Shown here piece by piece: positions 6,482 to 8,210 of a stretch of 8,210 nt of DNA. The translations under genes were made by a program, and so were the position numbers. The DNA is from Pseudomonadota bacterium (GTDB lineage Bacteria > Pseudomonadota > Gammaproteobacteria > Halothiobacillales > Halothiobacillaceae): positions 1 to 8,210 of the forward strand of contig JAJYPA010000355.1 of assembly GCA_021795795.1 (NCBI GenBank). Reading direction: 5' to 3'. A model generated the notes under the pieces. That model worked only from the letters and a program-made list of their open reading frames with translations, was not told the origin of the DNA and did not search any database. Each line of letters begins with the position of its first letter. Within the stretch, counting starts at the first letter, position 1.

Positions 6482-7225
6482 TCATGGGCCGCTGACAACC
6501 CGGACTGGCTGGTCAACGTTCCCGGCATCGGTGCTCGCAATCAGCCGCAGAACCGCGTCGGGCGCGAGTGGCGGGAGCGGTGTGACGATGTGCCAGCGTT
6601 TTGTGGCCCCAGCCAGGATGTCGGAGTCGACGTCGGCCATGACTTTCAGCACGCGGCCATCGGGGGCCTCGAGTTTGATATCACGGACCGTCTCGTGGCG
6701 TGTGCCGTCGTTGATCCCTACCAGAAAGGGCTGGCCAGTACCGCTTTCGACCTGCCATTGTACATGCGGCGCCACCCGGGTCCGGGGCTCGGCAAAGATC
6801 GGAATCGACAGACGCAGTGCGACGCGCACCGTCCCAGGCGCGGCTGGATGAGGGATCTGGTCCAGCCATATCCGGTAGCTGGCCTCCCGCCCCTGTGGCG
6901 GCTGGCGCAGCACCACGCGGACAATCTGGCGGCCTCCTGCCGCAACAGTGCCAAGAGGCGGACTGGCCAGGAGCGCATCGGTGGGCTCCAACACGTCGCG
7001 GCCATTCGGCTGCGTCCAAGCGAAGGTGCGAATCTGGAAAGCGGTATCGCGGTCACCCTTGTTGATGATGGTCACCGCGGTCACCATCTGCCCGGGCTCC
7101 ATCTGAATGGTAACGGGCAGCACGGTCAGGGATACCGCGCTGGCCACGCCGACGGCGAAACAGAGGATGAATGCACTTGCGACCCCAACAATGAGTCGCC
7201 GGATATTTATGGTATTGGTCAGCAT
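6482..7225 (-). CDS. Periplasmic fimbrial chaperone (FimC/PapD superfamily)
   Basis: A 247-residue protein with an N-terminal signal peptide (hydrophobic core VASAFILCFAVGVASA, cleavage about residue 30) and two immunoglobulin-like domains. The N-terminal domain shows LTVLPVTIQMEPGQ, TIINKGDRDTAFQIRTFAW and the family signature YRIWLDQIP. Next comes the G1-strand region ALRLSIPIFAEP, whose alternating hydrophobic residues donate a strand to bound pilin subunits. The C-terminal domain follows (VQWQVESG to the end). It would bind both SCPU subunits in the periplasm and carry them to the usher. The ATG at 7225 lies 13 bp after the pilin stop; AGGGGA just upstream is the likely ribosome binding site. 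The gene is part of the four-gene operon, so it may suffer polarity when the pilin frame is off. Confidence 0.93.
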   Translation of the reverse strand: MLTNTINIRRLIVGVASAFILCFAVGVASAVSLTVLPVTIQMEPGQMVTAVTIINKGDRDTAFQIRTFAWTQPNGRDVLEPTDALLASPPLGTVAAGGRQIVRVVLRQPPQGREASYRIWLDQIPHPAAPGTVRVALRLSIPIFAEPRTRVAPHVQWQVESGTGQPFLVGINDGTRHETVRDIKLEAPDGRVLKVMADVDSDILAGATKRWHIVTPLPPLAPDAVLRLIASTDAGNVDQPVRVVSGP

Positions 7226-7238
7226 TACATGTCCCCTA

Positions 7239-7821
<583 letters not shown>

Positions 7822-7827
7822 AGTACG

Positions 7828-7832
7828 CCTCC
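7828..7832 (-). promoter_or_regulatory. Ribosome binding site that fixes the pilin start
   Basis: On the - strand GGAGG is followed by CGTACT and then ATG (7821-7819), an ideal Shine-Dalgarno match with six-base spacing. It is by far the best translation signal upstream of the pilin and shows that translation passes through the GGCA tract. Confidence 0.85.
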
Positions 7833-7912
7833 AATTATTCTGTAATATCATCCCCCGCTAGTAATAGTAATATAGTACAAATTCCGCGACGCAATCGGAT
7901 TGGGTCAAAAAT
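7833..7912 (-). promoter_or_regulatory. AT-rich leader and weak promoter candidate of the fimbrial operon
   Basis: The region is strikingly AT-rich beside its GC-rich neighbours. On the - strand TTGCGT (7894-7889) and TATTAC (7872-7867) are 16 bp apart and could be weak -35/-10 elements. A TTGACC at 7908-7903 has no -10 element at proper spacing. The TAGTAA direct repeat on the + strand (7860-7871) may be a regulator site. The exact promoter is uncertain. Confidence 0.3.
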
Positions 7913-7924
7913 ATGAATCTTTTG

Positions 7925-8113
7925 TCATGTCTCCCCGCTCATGACATGATCCAGCCACTGACTGGAGACCCTTTCCAGCAGGCGATTCTGACTCTGCCGG
8001 GCGGTCAGGTTATCCAGATCCACCCAGGCCAGGGGCTGATCCTGCTGCGCATGGAACGGAGAGGAGAAGTACACTGGTCTTGCGCATCGCCTTCTACCGA
8101 AGAACGGAAACAC
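7925..8113 (-). CDS. Unrecognised short ORF, possible gene remnant
   Basis: A 62-residue ORF (GTG 8113 to TGA 7927-7925) whose second half, LAWVDLDNLTARQSQNRLL and on to WLDHVMSGET, has composition and codon choice (mostly CTG, CAG, GCC, GAT) like a real protein C-terminus. A stop at 8134-8132 closes the frame upstream, there is no clear ribosome binding site, and I do not recognise a family. It could be the 3' end of a decayed gene, since the frame cannot be followed further left or right. A + strand ORF across the same DNA (7913-8155, 80 residues) has no ribosome binding site and is less likely. Bases 8135-8210 show nothing I can name. Confidence 0.25.
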   Translation of the reverse strand: MFPFFGRRRCARPVYFSSPFHAQQDQPLAWVDLDNLTARQSQNRLLERVSSQWLDHVMSGET

Positions 8114-8210
8114 AGTTATTCTAAGTGCCCATTAGTCAACCAGGCTTCTTGTTAGCCATATCGACCATCGATCCGCGGCTTTATGAGCATGGGCGCATAA
8201 ACGACGACAA

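Noticed and set aside
5398..6495. A 365-codon + strand open frame
   Set aside because: It is antisense to the usher, is Arg/Gly-rich without domain features and arises from the high GC content of the real gene.

Overview
The window looks like chromosomal DNA of a moderately GC-rich proteobacterium. The gene content (7Fe ferredoxin, minCDE with gamma/beta-type sequences, an archaic chaperone-usher cluster of spore-coat-U subunits) would suit Acidithiobacillus or a relative, but that placement is inference from composition and family resemblance, not from a diagnostic gene.

Left part (1-2533, all + strand): the 3' end of a gene with a cysteine motif and a long Lys/Ala-rich tail (probably DNA topoisomerase I) overlaps fdxA, a 7Fe ferredoxin, by 4 bp. 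It is followed at close spacing by minC, minD and minE, the division-site selection system. A perfect parS palindrome (TGTTTCACGTGAAACA, 706-721) fills the short fdxA-minC gap and shares its last base with the minC start codon.

Middle part (2534-3600): a DUF4160-DUF2442 gene pair, a toxin-antitoxin-like arrangement with its own candidate promoter. It is followed by a second, diverged copy of codons 33-68 of minE (3469-3576, 99/108 bases identical). The pair thus lies between full-length minE and a minE fragment in direct orientation, which looks like a scar of an insertion or gene transfer.

Right part (3602-7821, all - strand): a compact four-gene fimbrial operon. In transcription order it encodes a major SCPU-domain pilin, a periplasmic chaperone, an outer-membrane usher and a terminal SCPU-domain subunit that lacks a donor-strand extension and so is likely the tip. 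The pilin gene carries about 20 copies of the tetranucleotide GGCA (TGCC on the coding strand) inside its signal-peptide coding region. The only start codon with a good ribosome binding site (ATG at 7821) is one base out of frame with the pilin at the repeat number shown and would give a 45-residue dead-end peptide. Losing one unit or gaining two restores the frame. This is a strong candidate for slipped-strand phase variation of a surface fibre, shown here in the OFF state.

Far right (7822-8210): an AT-rich leader with a weak promoter candidate, then a stretch with coding-like composition on the - strand that I do not recognise, possibly a gene remnant.
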